DNA from: DASUPK01 sp963801055
GTDB taxonomy: Bacteria; Actinomycetota; Thermoleophilia; Solirubrobacterales; 70-9
DNA length: 64,000 bases
Direction of reading: 5' to 3'
NCBI GenBank assembly: GCA_963801055.1
Contig: CAWDDE010000001.1
Coordinates: 62,001-126,000, forward strand
Below the pieces are notes generated by a model. That model was not told the origin of the DNA. It searched no databases and saw only the letters and a list, made by a program, of their open reading frames with translations. Below, piece by piece: positions 16,648-25,415 of the stretch (the stretch's first letter is position 1; every line of letters starts with the position of its first letter). The position numbers were made by a program, and so were the translations under genes.

Positions 16648-17307
16648 ATGGGGTTCTTGCTCAGCCCACTGGATGCGGTCCTGAAGCGCTCCGGCGCCCA
16701 CATGACCGAGCGCGAGGGTTGGTCGGTGGCGGCCGATTTCGGCTCCCTGGCGGCCGAGATCGCTGTCAGCCGCGCGGCCGCCGGACTCGCGGACGTCTCG
16801 AGCACCAGCAAGTTCCAGGTGCGCGACTCCGCGACGGCGATCGCGGACATGTACCCCTCGGGCAGGATCCTGCGTGCGGGGTACGCCCTGAAGGCAGCGA
16901 ATGCCTGGTGGTGCGTGATCTCTCCGGAGCTCCTGCTCGTGCTCAGCTCGCCGAGTTGGGCCGCGCGGGTCCGGGCCGACCTCGAACAGCGCGCCGGTTG
17001 GGGCACCCAGATCGAGGACGTCACCTCCGACCGCGTCGCGGTCTGCCTCACCGGGCCGTACGCACGCGAGGTGCTGGTGCGCGCTGGAGCGACGGCCACC
17101 GTGCCCGGCCGCATACGGGTCGAATCGATCGCCGGGATTCCGACTCTGGTGCTGCACGAGTACGAGAGGCACTGGCTGCTGGTGGCGCCGGGGTCGGAGG
17201 CCGGGGCGCTCTGGCACACGTTGACCGAGGCCGGGTCGCCGCTCGGGCTGGCTTATGTAGGGGCGGACGCGCTCCAGCACCTGCACGCAGCCGCCGTCAT
17301 TGCGTAA
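16648..17307 (+). CDS. GcvT-like folate-binding protein (sarcosine oxidase gamma-like)
   Basis: This 219-residue protein starts with a segment typical of the aminomethyltransferase/sarcosine oxidase gamma family: MTEREGWSVAADFGSLAAEI and then AAAGLADVSSTSKFQV. It later has VAVCLTGPYAREVLVR and LVLHEYERHWLLVAPGSEA, matching the folate-binding fold. The length agrees with sarcosine oxidase gamma rather than the longer LigM/DesA O-demethylases. It follows the MetE-like gene with one base between stop and ATG. A tetrahydrofolate-dependent C1 transfer step is likely; the methyl donor is unknown. Confidence 0.65.
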   Translation: MGFLLSPLDAVLKRSGAHMTEREGWSVAADFGSLAAEIAVSRAAAGLADVSSTSKFQVRDSATAIADMYPSGRILRAGYALKAANAWWCVISPELLLVLSSPSWAARVRADLEQRAGWGTQIEDVTSDRVAVCLTGPYAREVLVRAGATATVPGRIRVESIAGIPTLVLHEYERHWLLVAPGSEAGALWHTLTEAGSPLGLAYVGADALQHLHAAAVIA

Positions 17308-18490
17308 TCGGGGGCCCCGCCGATCCGTCGTTCCCGGCACTGCGCTGATCGTCGCGGGCGTGCTGCCCGGGTTCCTGACGGCGAGCCTCGCTCCCCGGAT
17401 CCGCCACGACTTCGGCTTCGGCGACTCGACGCTCGGGCTGGCGGTGGCGATCTTCTATCTGACCTGTATGGCCAGTTCGACGCCCTCGGGGCATCTGGTC
17501 GAGAGGATCGGGGCGCGGCGCGGGATGGTGCTCGGTGCCGCGCTCACCTCGGTGTCGTGCGTCGCCGTCGCCCTGGTCGCGCAGTCTGCGCCGGCCCTGA
17601 TCGCGATCCTGACCATCGCCGGACTTGGAAACGCGATCGGCGGCCCGGCGGTGAGCGCGCTCCTGCGCCGTACCGTCGAGGGCGGGCGGCACGGCTTCGC
17701 CTTCGGTGCGCAGCAGTCCGGTGCCTCGATCGGTGCCCTGCTCGCCGGTGTCGCGCTGCCGGCGGTCGCGATTCCCTTCGGCTGGCGCTGGGCGTACGTG
17801 GCGGCGGCGGCGCTGGCGGTGGTCGCGGTGGTCCTCGCGCCGGCGCCGGGTCCGGGCGAGCCGCCGAGGCTCCGGACGCCGACGGAGGCCGCGCCCCATC
17901 ACGTCACCTCGATCCGCGCGCTAGCCGTGGCCGCGACCCTGGCGAGCGCCGCGGGGGTCGGCTTCATAGCCTTCCTGGTCACCTACGGGATCGACCAGGG
18001 CATCGGCGAGGGGGCGGCGGGACTCCTGCTCGGCGCGGTCAGCCTCACCGCGACGATCAGCCGAGTGGGCCTCGGCGTGATCGCGGATCGCTCCGGCGGG
18101 GATGCGCTTCGCCTCACCGGGCTGGTCCTCGCGGGCAGCGTCGCCGGCTACCTGCTGCTGATCGCCGGCGAGCCCGTCGTGATCGTGCTCGCCGCCCTGC
18201 TCGTCGGCAGCCTCGGCTGGTCCTGGCCCGGGACGCTGACGCTGGCGGTGGTCTTCCGCCGCCCCGACGCCCCGGCCTGGGCCGTCGGCGTAATGATGTC
18301 GGGTCTCTTCGCCGGGGCGGCCGGCGGCCCCCTCCTGGTCGGCCTGCTCGCCGAGCACGAGCACTTCGCCGCGGCCTGGTCGCTCTGCGCCGGACTCGCG
18401 CTGGCCGCTGCCCTGACGATCGCTCTGACCCGCCGTTTCGAGCGGTCCGTGCGAGCTGCGGCGAATCTCGAGCCCCGAGGGGCCGGTTGA
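17300..18490 (+). CDS. MFS transporter
   Basis: This 396-residue inner-membrane protein has about twelve hydrophobic segments. The loop between segments 2 and 3 reads GHLVERIGARRGMVLG, a form of the major facilitator motif GxLaDrxGrkxxl, and a comparable loop IADRSGGDALRLTG occurs in the second half. The start is TTG at 17300, overlapping the end of the previous gene by 8 bases. Placed before pobA, it probably imports an aromatic acid such as 4-hydroxybenzoate or a methoxylated relative. The substrate is inferred from position only. Confidence 0.82.
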   Translation: MRNRGPRRSVVPGTALIVAGVLPGFLTASLAPRIRHDFGFGDSTLGLAVAIFYLTCMASSTPSGHLVERIGARRGMVLGAALTSVSCVAVALVAQSAPALIAILTIAGLGNAIGGPAVSALLRRTVEGGRHGFAFGAQQSGASIGALLAGVALPAVAIPFGWRWAYVAAAALAVVAVVLAPAPGPGEPPRLRTPTEAAPHHVTSIRALAVAATLASAAGVGFIAFLVTYGIDQGIGEGAAGLLLGAVSLTATISRVGLGVIADRSGGDALRLTGLVLAGSVAGYLLLIAGEPVVIVLAALLVGSLGWSWPGTLTLAVVFRRPDAPAWAVGVMMSGLFAGAAGGPLLVGLLAEHEHFAAAWSLCAGLALAAALTIALTRRFERSVRAAANLEPRGAG

Positions 18491-18499
18491 CTCGTCAAC
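18486..18499. promoter_or_regulatory. 14-bp palindrome before pobA (possible operator)
   Basis: GTTGAC-TC-GTCAAC is a perfect 6+6 inverted repeat overlapping the stop codon of the MFS gene, 40 bases before the pobA start. An operator here would allow pobA to be controlled separately from the upstream genes. TAGGGT follows at 18501-18506 and could serve as a -10 element. Confidence 0.4.
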
Positions 18500-18538
18500 T
18501 AGGGTTGGCCCGAATCGGCTGCGGAGCGAGGAGAGCGC

Positions 18539-19735
18539 ATGGAAGCTGAGAGCGGCTCGCGGACCCAGGTGGGGATCGTGGGCGCGGGCCCAGCCGGGCT
18601 GGTGCTTTCCCATCTCCTCCAGCGGGAGGGGATCGAGTGCGTCGTCCTCGAGGATCGCAGCCGCGAGTATGTCGAGAAGCGGGTCCGGGCGGGCGTCCTC
18701 GAGCAGGGCACCGTGGATCTCCTCACCAAGCTGGGTCTCGCCGATCGGCTCCACGAGGAGGGCCTGGTCCATCACGGCATCGAGCTTCGCTATGACGGAG
18801 AGGGACACCGGATCGCGTTCGAGGAGCTCGCCGAGGGCCGCGCAATCACGATCTACGGCCAGCAGGAGGTGGTCAAGGACCTGATCGCCGCGCGGCTCGA
18901 CTCGGGGGCGCCGCTCCTCTTCGAGGTCGACGACGTCACCCTGCACGGGATCGATTCGGACGAGCCGAGCCTCCGCTTCACCCACGAGGGCAAGCAGAGG
19001 GAGCTGCGCTGCGACGCGATCGCGGGCTGCGACGGCTTCCACGGCGTCAGCCGCCCGTCGATCCCGGACGGCATCCTCAGCTTCAACGAGCTGGTCTATC
19101 CGTTCGCCTGGCTCGGCATCCTGGCGCAGGTCGCTCCCTCCACCGAGGAGCTGATCTACGCGCCCCACGGGCGAGGCTTCGCCCTCCACAGCCTCCGCTC
19201 CCCGGAGCTCAGCCGCCTCTACATCCAGTGCGATCCCGACGACTCGCTCGAGCAGTGGCCCGACGAGCGGATCTGGGAGGAGCTGCACATCCGGCTCCAG
19301 CGCGATGATGGCTGGACGTTGCAGGAGGGGCCGGTGGTCGAGAAGGCGATCGCCCCGTTGCGCAGCTTCGTTGCGCAGCCGATGCAGTACGGGCGCCTCT
19401 ATCTGGCCGGAGATGCCGTCCACATCGTCCCGGCCACGGGCGCCAAGGGGCTGAACCTGGCGGTTGCGGACGTTCAGGTTCTGGGTGAGGCGCTCGCCAA
19501 GTACCTGAAGGAGGGGGACTCGGCGCTGCTCGATGCCTACTCGGATGCCTGTCTGCGGCGGGTCTGGCGTGTCCAGCACTTCAGCTGGTGGATGACCTGG
19601 ATGCTGCATCGCTTCCCGGAGGACGACGGCTTCATGCGGGGGCTGCGCCGCTCGCAGCTCGACTACGTCTGCTCCTCGCGCGCTGCCGCGACGACCCTGG
19701 CGGAGAACTACGTCGGCCTGGGGAGGGTCTGGTGA
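18539..19735 (+). CDS. pobA: 4-hydroxybenzoate 3-monooxygenase
   Basis: PobA is an FAD flavoprotein that hydroxylates 4-hydroxybenzoate to protocatechuate using NAD(P)H and O2. This 398-residue protein matches the family length. It has VGIVGAGPAGLVLSHLL (FAD) at the N-terminus, EKRVRAGVLEQGTVDLL near residue 42, the DG motif AIAGCDGFHGVSRPSI near 160, the substrate-pocket strand FALHSLRSPELSRLYIQC near 212, and YLAGDAVHIVPATGAKGLN near 287. Its product feeds the pcaHG genes downstream. A GAGGAGAG site lies before the ATG. The SDR gene overlaps its stop. Confidence 0.93.
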   Translation: MEAESGSRTQVGIVGAGPAGLVLSHLLQREGIECVVLEDRSREYVEKRVRAGVLEQGTVDLLTKLGLADRLHEEGLVHHGIELRYDGEGHRIAFEELAEGRAITIYGQQEVVKDLIAARLDSGAPLLFEVDDVTLHGIDSDEPSLRFTHEGKQRELRCDAIAGCDGFHGVSRPSIPDGILSFNELVYPFAWLGILAQVAPSTEELIYAPHGRGFALHSLRSPELSRLYIQCDPDDSLEQWPDERIWEELHIRLQRDDGWTLQEGPVVEKAIAPLRSFVAQPMQYGRLYLAGDAVHIVPATGAKGLNLAVADVQVLGEALAKYLKEGDSALLDAYSDACLRRVWRVQHFSWWMTWMLHRFPEDDGFMRGLRRSQLDYVCSSRAAATTLAENYVGLGRVW

Positions 19736-20556
19736 GCTCCATCCAGGACCTCTTCGACGTGCACGACGCCCGGGTGGTGGTGACCGGCGCCGCCAGCGGG
19801 CTCGGGCTGGCGATGGCGGAGGTGATGGCGGATGCCGGCGCACTGGTGACGCTGGCCGATCTCGAGCCGAAGCGGCTGGAGGAGGAGACGGCGCGACTCG
19901 CCGACGCGGGTGGCAAGGTCCGCTCCTTTCAGCTCGACGTCTCCGACCGCAAGCAGGTGCAGGCGCTGATTGACGACGTCGTCGCCGAGCATGGTGGGAT
20001 CGACGTGCTCTACGCCAACGCCGGGATCTCGCTCGAGCCCGGCATCACCGATCCGAAGGGCGGCATCGCGGCGATCGAGACGGAGACCTGGGAGCGGGTG
20101 CTCGGCGTCAATCTGAGCGGCGTCGTCTTCTCCATGGGGGCGGCGGCCGAGGTGATGAAGAGGCAGGGGAGCGGCAAGATCATCGTCACCGCCTCCAACG
20201 CCGGCCTCAAGGTCGAGCCGCTCGTCGGCTATTCCTACGCGGCCACCAAGGCCGCGGTGATCCATGTAGTCCGCCAGGCTGCCGTCGAGCTCGCGCCGCA
20301 TGGGGTAAACGTCAACGCGATCGCGCCCGGCCCGTTCCGAACGCGGATCGGCAGCGGCGACCTCCCCGATCAGCGGATCGAGAGGATCTGGGCGGATCTG
20401 ATCCCAGTTGGCCGGATGGCGGAGACGGACGAGCTCAAGGGCCTGGTGCTGATGCTCGGCTCGCCGGCGGCGAGCTTCATCACCGGCGCGGTCGTCCTGA
20501 TCGACGGCGGCGCGATGCCCTCGCCCTTCCGGGAGGAGACCAGCCTGGGCGGTTGA
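19732..20556 (+). CDS. SDR family NAD(P)-dependent oxidoreductase
   Basis: The GTG at 19732 overlaps the pobA stop, giving 274 residues. A reading that begins further upstream, inside pobA, is not homologous. The cofactor loop is VTGAASGLGLA, the NAG motif is LYANAGISLEP, and the catalytic Ser and Tyr-x3-Lys are in IIVTASNAG and YSYAATKAAVIH. It ends with FITGAVVLIDGGAMPSPF as in classical SDRs. It may oxidise a hydroxyl on a side chain of an aromatic acid, but the substrate is not evident. Confidence 0.85.
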   Translation: MSSIQDLFDVHDARVVVTGAASGLGLAMAEVMADAGALVTLADLEPKRLEEETARLADAGGKVRSFQLDVSDRKQVQALIDDVVAEHGGIDVLYANAGISLEPGITDPKGGIAAIETETWERVLGVNLSGVVFSMGAAAEVMKRQGSGKIIVTASNAGLKVEPLVGYSYAATKAAVIHVVRQAAVELAPHGVNVNAIAPGPFRTRIGSGDLPDQRIERIWADLIPVGRMAETDELKGLVLMLGSPAASFITGAVVLIDGGAMPSPFREETSLGG

Positions 20557-20597
20557 CGGTCGTGGAGCTAATTGACCAAATCCTCTAGGTTGTTGCC

Positions 20598-21623
20598 GTG
20601 CTTGCTGCGGTGACTCGGGGAGTTGGGGAGATGGAGGTCATGGACGTACCCGAGCCGCCGGCACCCGGGCCCGGCGAGGTGATCGTGCATCCTGATGCGG
20701 TCGGCATTTGCGGCTCGGATTTCCACTTCTTCGCCGGCGAGTTGCAGATCTTCGACTCCTCGCCGTACCCCCGGGTGCAGGGGCACGAGTTCTCCGGGAT
20801 TGTGGAGCGGGTTGGACCGGAGACGAGTCGAATCGAGGTCGGAGATCGCGTCTCCGTCATGCCGATCAGCTGGTGCGGCACCTGCTACCCCTGCCGGGTC
20901 GGGCGGGGCAACGTCTGCGACAACTTCAGCCTGGTGGGGATCCACACCGACGGGGGCCTCCAGGAGAAGCTGCGCTTGCCAGAGTCCCAGGTCTTCCCGA
21001 TCTCTGCGAAGCCCCAGGTGGCCGCGCTCGCCGAGCCGTTCTCGATTGGCGTCCGGACGATCAATCGCTCAGGGATCACGAAGGGGGAGCGGGTCGTGGT
21101 CCTCGGCGCCGGCCCGATCGGCCAGGCGGTCCACATGCTCGCTCGGGAGCGAGGCGCGGAGACGCTGCTGGTGGACCGACTTCAGAGCCGGCTGGACCTG
21201 GGAGACGCCACCGGCGCGGAGGGGCTGCTCTGGGAGGACCGCGACCAGGCGGTCGAGGCTGCTCGCGAGTGGTCCGGCGGCGAGGGCCCGCCGCTGGTGA
21301 TCGACGCCACCGGCGCCCCCGATCCGATCCGTGCCGCGGTCGACATGGTCGCCTCCGCGGGCCGGGTGGTCGTCGTCGGCATGTCGGGCGAGGAGGTGCC
21401 GCTGCGGATCAGCACCTTCACTGAGAAGGAGATCGACATGCTCGGGGTGAGCTGCTGCGGGCCCGAGGAGTTCGAGGAGGCCGTCCGCTTCGTCGAGCAC
21501 CATGAGGAGCTGCTCGAGCCGCTGATCAGCAGGCGTTTCTCGCTCGACCGGGCCCCCGAGGCGCTCGCATACGCGATGGAGAATCCGGCCAAGGTGATGA
21601 AGGTCGTCATCACCAGCGCCTGA
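20598..21623 (+). CDS. zinc-dependent alcohol dehydrogenase (MDR family)
   Basis: This 341-residue medium-chain dehydrogenase has catalytic zinc ligands in GICGSDFHFF and VQGHEFSGIVERVG, the structural-zinc cysteine set CGTCYPCRVGRGNVC, and an NAD fold with VVVLGAGPIGQAVHML. It looks like the threonine/sorbitol dehydrogenase group. The start GTG at 20598 has a TAGGTT element 6 bases upstream (20586-20591), suggesting a separate leaderless promoter in the 41-base gap after the SDR gene. A role in oxidation of a polyol or alcohol linked to aromatic catabolism is inferred. Confidence 0.85.
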   Translation: MLAAVTRGVGEMEVMDVPEPPAPGPGEVIVHPDAVGICGSDFHFFAGELQIFDSSPYPRVQGHEFSGIVERVGPETSRIEVGDRVSVMPISWCGTCYPCRVGRGNVCDNFSLVGIHTDGGLQEKLRLPESQVFPISAKPQVAALAEPFSIGVRTINRSGITKGERVVVLGAGPIGQAVHMLARERGAETLLVDRLQSRLDLGDATGAEGLLWEDRDQAVEAAREWSGGEGPPLVIDATGAPDPIRAAVDMVASAGRVVVVGMSGEEVPLRISTFTEKEIDMLGVSCCGPEEFEEAVRFVEHHEELLEPLISRRFSLDRAPEALAYAMENPAKVMKVVITSA

Positions 21624-21694
21624 CGGCTACCAGACAAATACTCTGACTTATCCGATAGTGTGCGCTGGAGCGCGGAAATGAGGACGTACCTGAA

Positions 21695-22993
21695 GTGCGT
21701 GACCAGGAGGAGGTCTTGACGACGAGCGGTCAGGGGGTGGATGTGCAGTCCGGGGCGATCGACCAGAGCGAGCGCCTGGGCGAGTTGCTCGAGCTGGTGC
21801 TCGACCGCAACCCGTTCCAGAGAGGCCGCGTCGAATCGCTCGAGCCGGGCGACCGGCCCAGCCTCACCGAGCTGCGCCCGCTGACCAAGCGGGACCTGGT
21901 CGCCGACCAGGAGAGCCATCCGCCGTTCGGGACCAACCTCACCTACCCGCTGGAGCGCTACACGCAGGTTTTCCAGACCAGTGGTACCACGGCGCATCCC
22001 CTTCGCGTGCTGGAGACCGCCGAGGACTGGGAGTGGTGGCGGGAGCGCTTCGCCAACACGCTGCGGATCGCCGGCCTCGATATCGGCGACCGGGTGGCGC
22101 TCGCGTTCTCCTTCGGTCCGCACGTCCAGTTCTGGGCCGCCAAGGAGGGTCTGGAGGAGCTCGGGGCGCTGGGCATCTCCCTGGGCGGGATGGGCTCGGT
22201 GCAGAGGCTGCAGACGATCGCGGAGGTCCAGGCCACCACCCTCTGGTGCACCCCGACCTACGCGCTGCACCTGATCGAGGTGGCGGTGGAGCAGCGGCTC
22301 GAGTCCGCCTTCGACTCGCTGGAGCGCGTGCTCTGCACCGGCGAGCCCGGCGGCTCGCTGCCCGGCGTCCGCACCCGGATCGAGGATGGGCTGGGCGCCG
22401 CCGTCATCGATCACGCCGGCCTCACGGAGGCCGGCCCGTTCGGTGATCCGTGCCCCGAGGGCCATGGGCTGCACATCGACGAGAACCAGTTCGTCTGCGA
22501 GATCCTCGATGAGGACATGAATCCCACTGCCCATGGCGAGCGGGGCGAGCTGGTGATCACGCCGCTCCGCCTGACCGGCTTCCCCGCCCTGCGCTACCGG
22601 ACCGGCGACTCCGTGATCGCAACCGAGGAGCGCTGCCCCGCGGGCCACGAGGGCCGCTGGCTCCCCGGCGGCATCGTCGGCCGCACCGACGACATGGTCG
22701 TGATCCGCGGCATGAACGTCTACCCCTCGGCGATCGAGGAGTCGGTCCGCCAGGTCTCCAGCACGGGCGAGTTCCGGATCACCTTCTACACCGAGCGCAC
22801 CGGCATGGACGAGGTCAAGCTCGAGGTCGAGCTGACCGACGGGACCGACGCTCGCCGCCTGCAGGAGACGATGCGCCAGCAGCTCGGGTTGCGCGTCCGG
22901 GTCGTCCCGATCGCGCCCGGCATCCTGCCGCGCCAGACGGGCAAGTCGCGCCGCGTCGTGGATGAGCGCACGCCCAGGTGGAGGGAGCCGTGA
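21695..22993 (+). CDS. phenylacetate-CoA ligase family AMP-forming enzyme
   Basis: This 432-residue protein resembles PaaK-type adenylate-forming ligases, which activate aromatic acids to CoA thioesters in two steps through an acyl-AMP. The phosphate loop is VFQTSGTTAHPLRV near residue 92, the adenylate pocket is DHAGLTEAGPFG near 240, the ribose-contact region is ALRYRTGDSV near 300, and the C-terminal domain begins at GRTDDMVVIRGMNVYPSAIE. TTG at 21716, preceded by AGGAGGAGG, is an attractive alternative start that would remove 7 residues. The substrate is likely a hydroxylated benzoate or phenylpropanoid. Confidence 0.85.
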   Translation: MRDQEEVLTTSGQGVDVQSGAIDQSERLGELLELVLDRNPFQRGRVESLEPGDRPSLTELRPLTKRDLVADQESHPPFGTNLTYPLERYTQVFQTSGTTAHPLRVLETAEDWEWWRERFANTLRIAGLDIGDRVALAFSFGPHVQFWAAKEGLEELGALGISLGGMGSVQRLQTIAEVQATTLWCTPTYALHLIEVAVEQRLESAFDSLERVLCTGEPGGSLPGVRTRIEDGLGAAVIDHAGLTEAGPFGDPCPEGHGLHIDENQFVCEILDEDMNPTAHGERGELVITPLRLTGFPALRYRTGDSVIATEERCPAGHEGRWLPGGIVGRTDDMVVIRGMNVYPSAIEESVRQVSSTGEFRITFYTERTGMDEVKLEVELTDGTDARRLQETMRQQLGLRVRVVPIAPGILPRQTGKSRRVVDERTPRWREP

Positions 22994-23778
22994 GCGCACA
23001 GAGAGCGGGGTCCCGCTCGCGAGGCAGGCCTCAGGCGCGGCAGATCCGCGGCGCGAGCGAGCAGGTCGCCGTACAGATCCAGCATTACGTCAAGGAGGAG
23101 GGCCTCGGCCCGGGTGACTTCCTCGGCCGCGAGGAGGACCTCGCGGCCGAGTTCGGGGTCAGCCGCCCGACGCTACGCGAGGCGCTCAAGCTCCTCTCCA
23201 GCGGCAACCTGATTCGCGCCACCAAGGGGCCGGGCGGCGGCATCTTCGTCGCGCACACCGCCGAGCAGGGAATGGGCCGCAGCCTGAGCGACGCGATCGC
23301 GATGATGCTCGAGACCGAGGCGGTCAGCCTGCACGAGCTGCTCGACGCCCGCGTCCTGCTCGAAGTGCCGCTCGCCGGTCTTGCCGCCTACCAGCCCGAT
23401 GAGGAGACGCTGACGCGGCTTCGTGCCGCCGTCGACGCCGCCGCAGCGGCGTCGGACGACACCGAGGTCGTCGCGGCCTCCGATGCGGAGATCCACCAGA
23501 CGATCGCGGCCGCGGCCGGCAACCGGATGATCCAGGCCCTCACCAACTGGATCTTCGAGGTGCTGCAGCCGTCCCTGATCGAGGTGCTGGAGCCCGCGGT
23601 CGTCCACTCGGCGATTATCGAGCAGCACGAGGCGCTGGTGTCGGCCGTCGAGAAGGGCGATCCGGCGCGCGCCGAGCGCGCGATGAAGGACCACCTGCTC
23701 TACCTGCGCGACGTCCTCGGCATGGTGCAAGACGAGCCGGAGGCCCCGGCCGCTGCCGGCGGGGGCAGCGGTGGCTGA
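22990..23778 (+). CDS. GntR family transcriptional regulator (FadR/FCD subfamily)
   Basis: The start is GTG at 22990, which overlaps the ligase stop (GTGA) and has GAGGGAG upstream; this gives 262 residues. The winged helix reads EDLAAEFGVSRPTLREALKL near residues 48-67 and GGGIFVAHT. The FCD domain carries LLDARVLLEVPLAGLAA, EIHQTIAAAAGN and EQHEALVSAVEKGD. It begins the run of overlapping genes that continues into pcaIJ, so it probably regulates the protocatechuate operon. Protocatechuate or an oxoadipate-type intermediate is a reasonable effector, by inference. Confidence 0.88.
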   Translation: MSAQRAGSRSRGRPQARQIRGASEQVAVQIQHYVKEEGLGPGDFLGREEDLAAEFGVSRPTLREALKLLSSGNLIRATKGPGGGIFVAHTAEQGMGRSLSDAIAMMLETEAVSLHELLDARVLLEVPLAGLAAYQPDEETLTRLRAAVDAAAAASDDTEVVAASDAEIHQTIAAAAGNRMIQALTNWIFEVLQPSLIEVLEPAVVHSAIIEQHEALVSAVEKGDPARAERAMKDHLLYLRDVLGMVQDEPEAPAAAGGGSGG

Positions 23779-24592
23779 GCTGCTCTCCCTGGACGGGGCA
23801 GTCGCGGAGCTCGTCCACGACGGCGACACTGTCGCGCTCGAGGGCTTCACCCACCTGATCCCATTCGCCGCCGGCCACGAGATCATCCGCCAGCGGCGCC
23901 GCGACCTGACCCTGATCCGGATGACGCCGGATCTGATCTACGACCAGATGATCGGCGCGGGCTGCGCGCGAAAGCTGATCTTCTCCTGGGGCGGCAATCC
24001 GGGGGTCGGCTCCCTGCGGCGCCTGCGCGACGCCGTCGAGCACGATTGGCCCGCTCCGCTCGAGCTCGAGGAGCACAGCCACGCCGGAATGGCCGCCCGC
24101 TACGCGGCCGGGGCGTCGAACCTCCCCTTCGGGACGCTCCGGGGCTACGTCGGCACCGAGCTGCTCGAGCGCGCCCGCGACACCGTCGCCGAGATCCGGT
24201 GCCCCTTCACCGGGGAGGACGTGATCGCGGTCAGGGCGCTGCGCCCCGACGTCGGCATCGTGCACGCACAGCGGGCCGACAGGCAGGGGAACGTGCAGAT
24301 CTGGGGGATCGTCGGGGTGCAGAAGGAGATCGTGCTCGCCTCGACCCGCTCGCTGGTCACCGTGGAGGAGGTCGTCGACGAGCTCGAGCCGCGGCCCGGT
24401 GCGATCGTGCTGCCGACCTGGGCTGTCGGCGCCGTCGCGGAGGCGCCGCGCGGAGCCCATCCGTCCTACGCGCACGGCTACTACGACCGCGACAACGGCT
24501 TCTACCAGCGCTGGGACGAGATCAGCCGGGAGCGCGACTCCTTTCAGGCCTGGCTCGATCAGAACGTGTTCGACAAGGCGGGTGTGACATGA
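23771..24592 (+). CDS. pcaI: 3-oxoadipate CoA-transferase, alpha subunit-like
   Basis: The 273-residue product belongs to the class I CoA-transferase alpha family (glutaconate and 3-oxoacid CoA-transferases). It shows VHDGDTVALEGFTHLIPFAA at the N-terminus, KLIFSWGGNPGVGSLRR near residue 75, and AQRADRQGNVQIWGI near 165. With PcaJ it activates 3-oxoadipate with CoA from succinyl-CoA in the ortho pathway. The GTG start at 23771 lies inside the end of the regulator gene. Assignment as PcaI rests on its place before pcaJHGBDC. The glutaconate-transferase-like sequence leaves a related acid possible. Confidence 0.82.
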   Translation: MAELLSLDGAVAELVHDGDTVALEGFTHLIPFAAGHEIIRQRRRDLTLIRMTPDLIYDQMIGAGCARKLIFSWGGNPGVGSLRRLRDAVEHDWPAPLELEEHSHAGMAARYAAGASNLPFGTLRGYVGTELLERARDTVAEIRCPFTGEDVIAVRALRPDVGIVHAQRADRQGNVQIWGIVGVQKEIVLASTRSLVTVEEVVDELEPRPGAIVLPTWAVGAVAEAPRGAHPSYAHGYYDRDNGFYQRWDEISRERDSFQAWLDQNVFDKAGVT

Positions 24593-25365
24593 CCACCAAG
24601 ACCGAGGCCCCGGTCAGCGCGGACGAGATGATGACGGTGGTCGCGGCCCGCGCGCTCACCGACCAGACCGTCTGCTTCGTCGGGATCGGGCTGCCGAGCA
24701 CCGCCGCGAACCTGGCGCGGCTCACCCACGCCCCCCGGACGGTGCTGGTCTACGAGTCCGGCACGATCGGCTCGAAGCCGCGAAACCTGCCGCTCTCGAT
24801 CGGGGACGGCGAGCTCGCCGAGACCGCCGACGCCGTCGTGCCGGTGCCGGAGATCTTCGCCTACTGGCTCCAGGGCAGCCGGATCGACGTCGGCTTCCTC
24901 GGGGCGGCGCAGATCGATCGCCTCGGCAACCTGAACAGCACGGTGATCGGGGACTACGACCGCCCGAAGGTCCGCCTCCCCGGAGGCGGCGGGGCGCCGG
25001 AGATCGCCGCGATGGCGAAGGAGGTGATCGTGATGCTGCGCCAGTCGCGGCGGAGTTTCGTCGACAGACTCGACTTCCGCTCGTCGGTCGGCTACGGGGA
25101 CGCCCCGGGCGACCGCAAGCGGCTCGGCATGTCGGGTCGCGGCCCGACGGAGGTAATCACTGACCTCGGCGTGCTTCGGCCCGACCCCGAGAGCCGCGAG
25201 CTCACCCTGACCCAGATCCATCCCGGCGTCTCGGTGGAGCGGGCGCGCGAGCAGACCGGCTGGCCGCTTCGGGTCTCGGAGGACCTGGAGGAGACCGAAC
25301 CACCCTCCGAGGATGAGCTCCGGGAGCTAAGAGAGCTCCGGGCGACCCTGGAGGCGCCGCGGTGA
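24589..25365 (+). CDS. pcaJ: 3-oxoadipate CoA-transferase, beta subunit-like
   Basis: The ATG at 24589 overlaps the stop of the alpha gene, giving 258 residues. The protein carries VCFVGIGLPSTAANLARL, the active-site glutamate region VLVYESGTIG near residue 50 and VGFLGAAQIDRLGNLNST near 105, as in class I CoA-transferase beta subunits in which this glutamate forms the thioester intermediate. The C-terminus is an acidic tail (ETEPPSEDELRELREL). It pairs with the preceding subunit in the cytoplasm. Confidence 0.82.
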   Translation: MTTKTEAPVSADEMMTVVAARALTDQTVCFVGIGLPSTAANLARLTHAPRTVLVYESGTIGSKPRNLPLSIGDGELAETADAVVPVPEIFAYWLQGSRIDVGFLGAAQIDRLGNLNSTVIGDYDRPKVRLPGGGGAPEIAAMAKEVIVMLRQSRRSFVDRLDFRSSVGYGDAPGDRKRLGMSGRGPTEVITDLGVLRPDPESRELTLTQIHPGVSVERAREQTGWPLRVSEDLEETEPPSEDELRELRELRATLEAPR

Positions 25366-25415
25366 GCGCGGACGGTTCCGACGAGCAGGCAACCATCAAG
25401 GAGGAGGAGAGCACG

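Noticed and set aside
14592..17219. An 875-codon open frame on the minus strand opposite the GntR, MetE-like and GcvT-like genes
   Set aside because: No domain pattern, and it lies fully over three well-supported plus-strand genes.
17921..19843. A 640-codon open frame on the minus strand opposite pobA and the MFS gene
   Set aside because: Shadow of pobA; composition is low complexity and no motif is present.
24046..24588. An N-terminal extension of the CoA-transferase beta gene
   Set aside because: The extension is Arg/Gly-rich shadow of the alpha gene; the ATG at 24589 overlaps the alpha stop and starts the homology.
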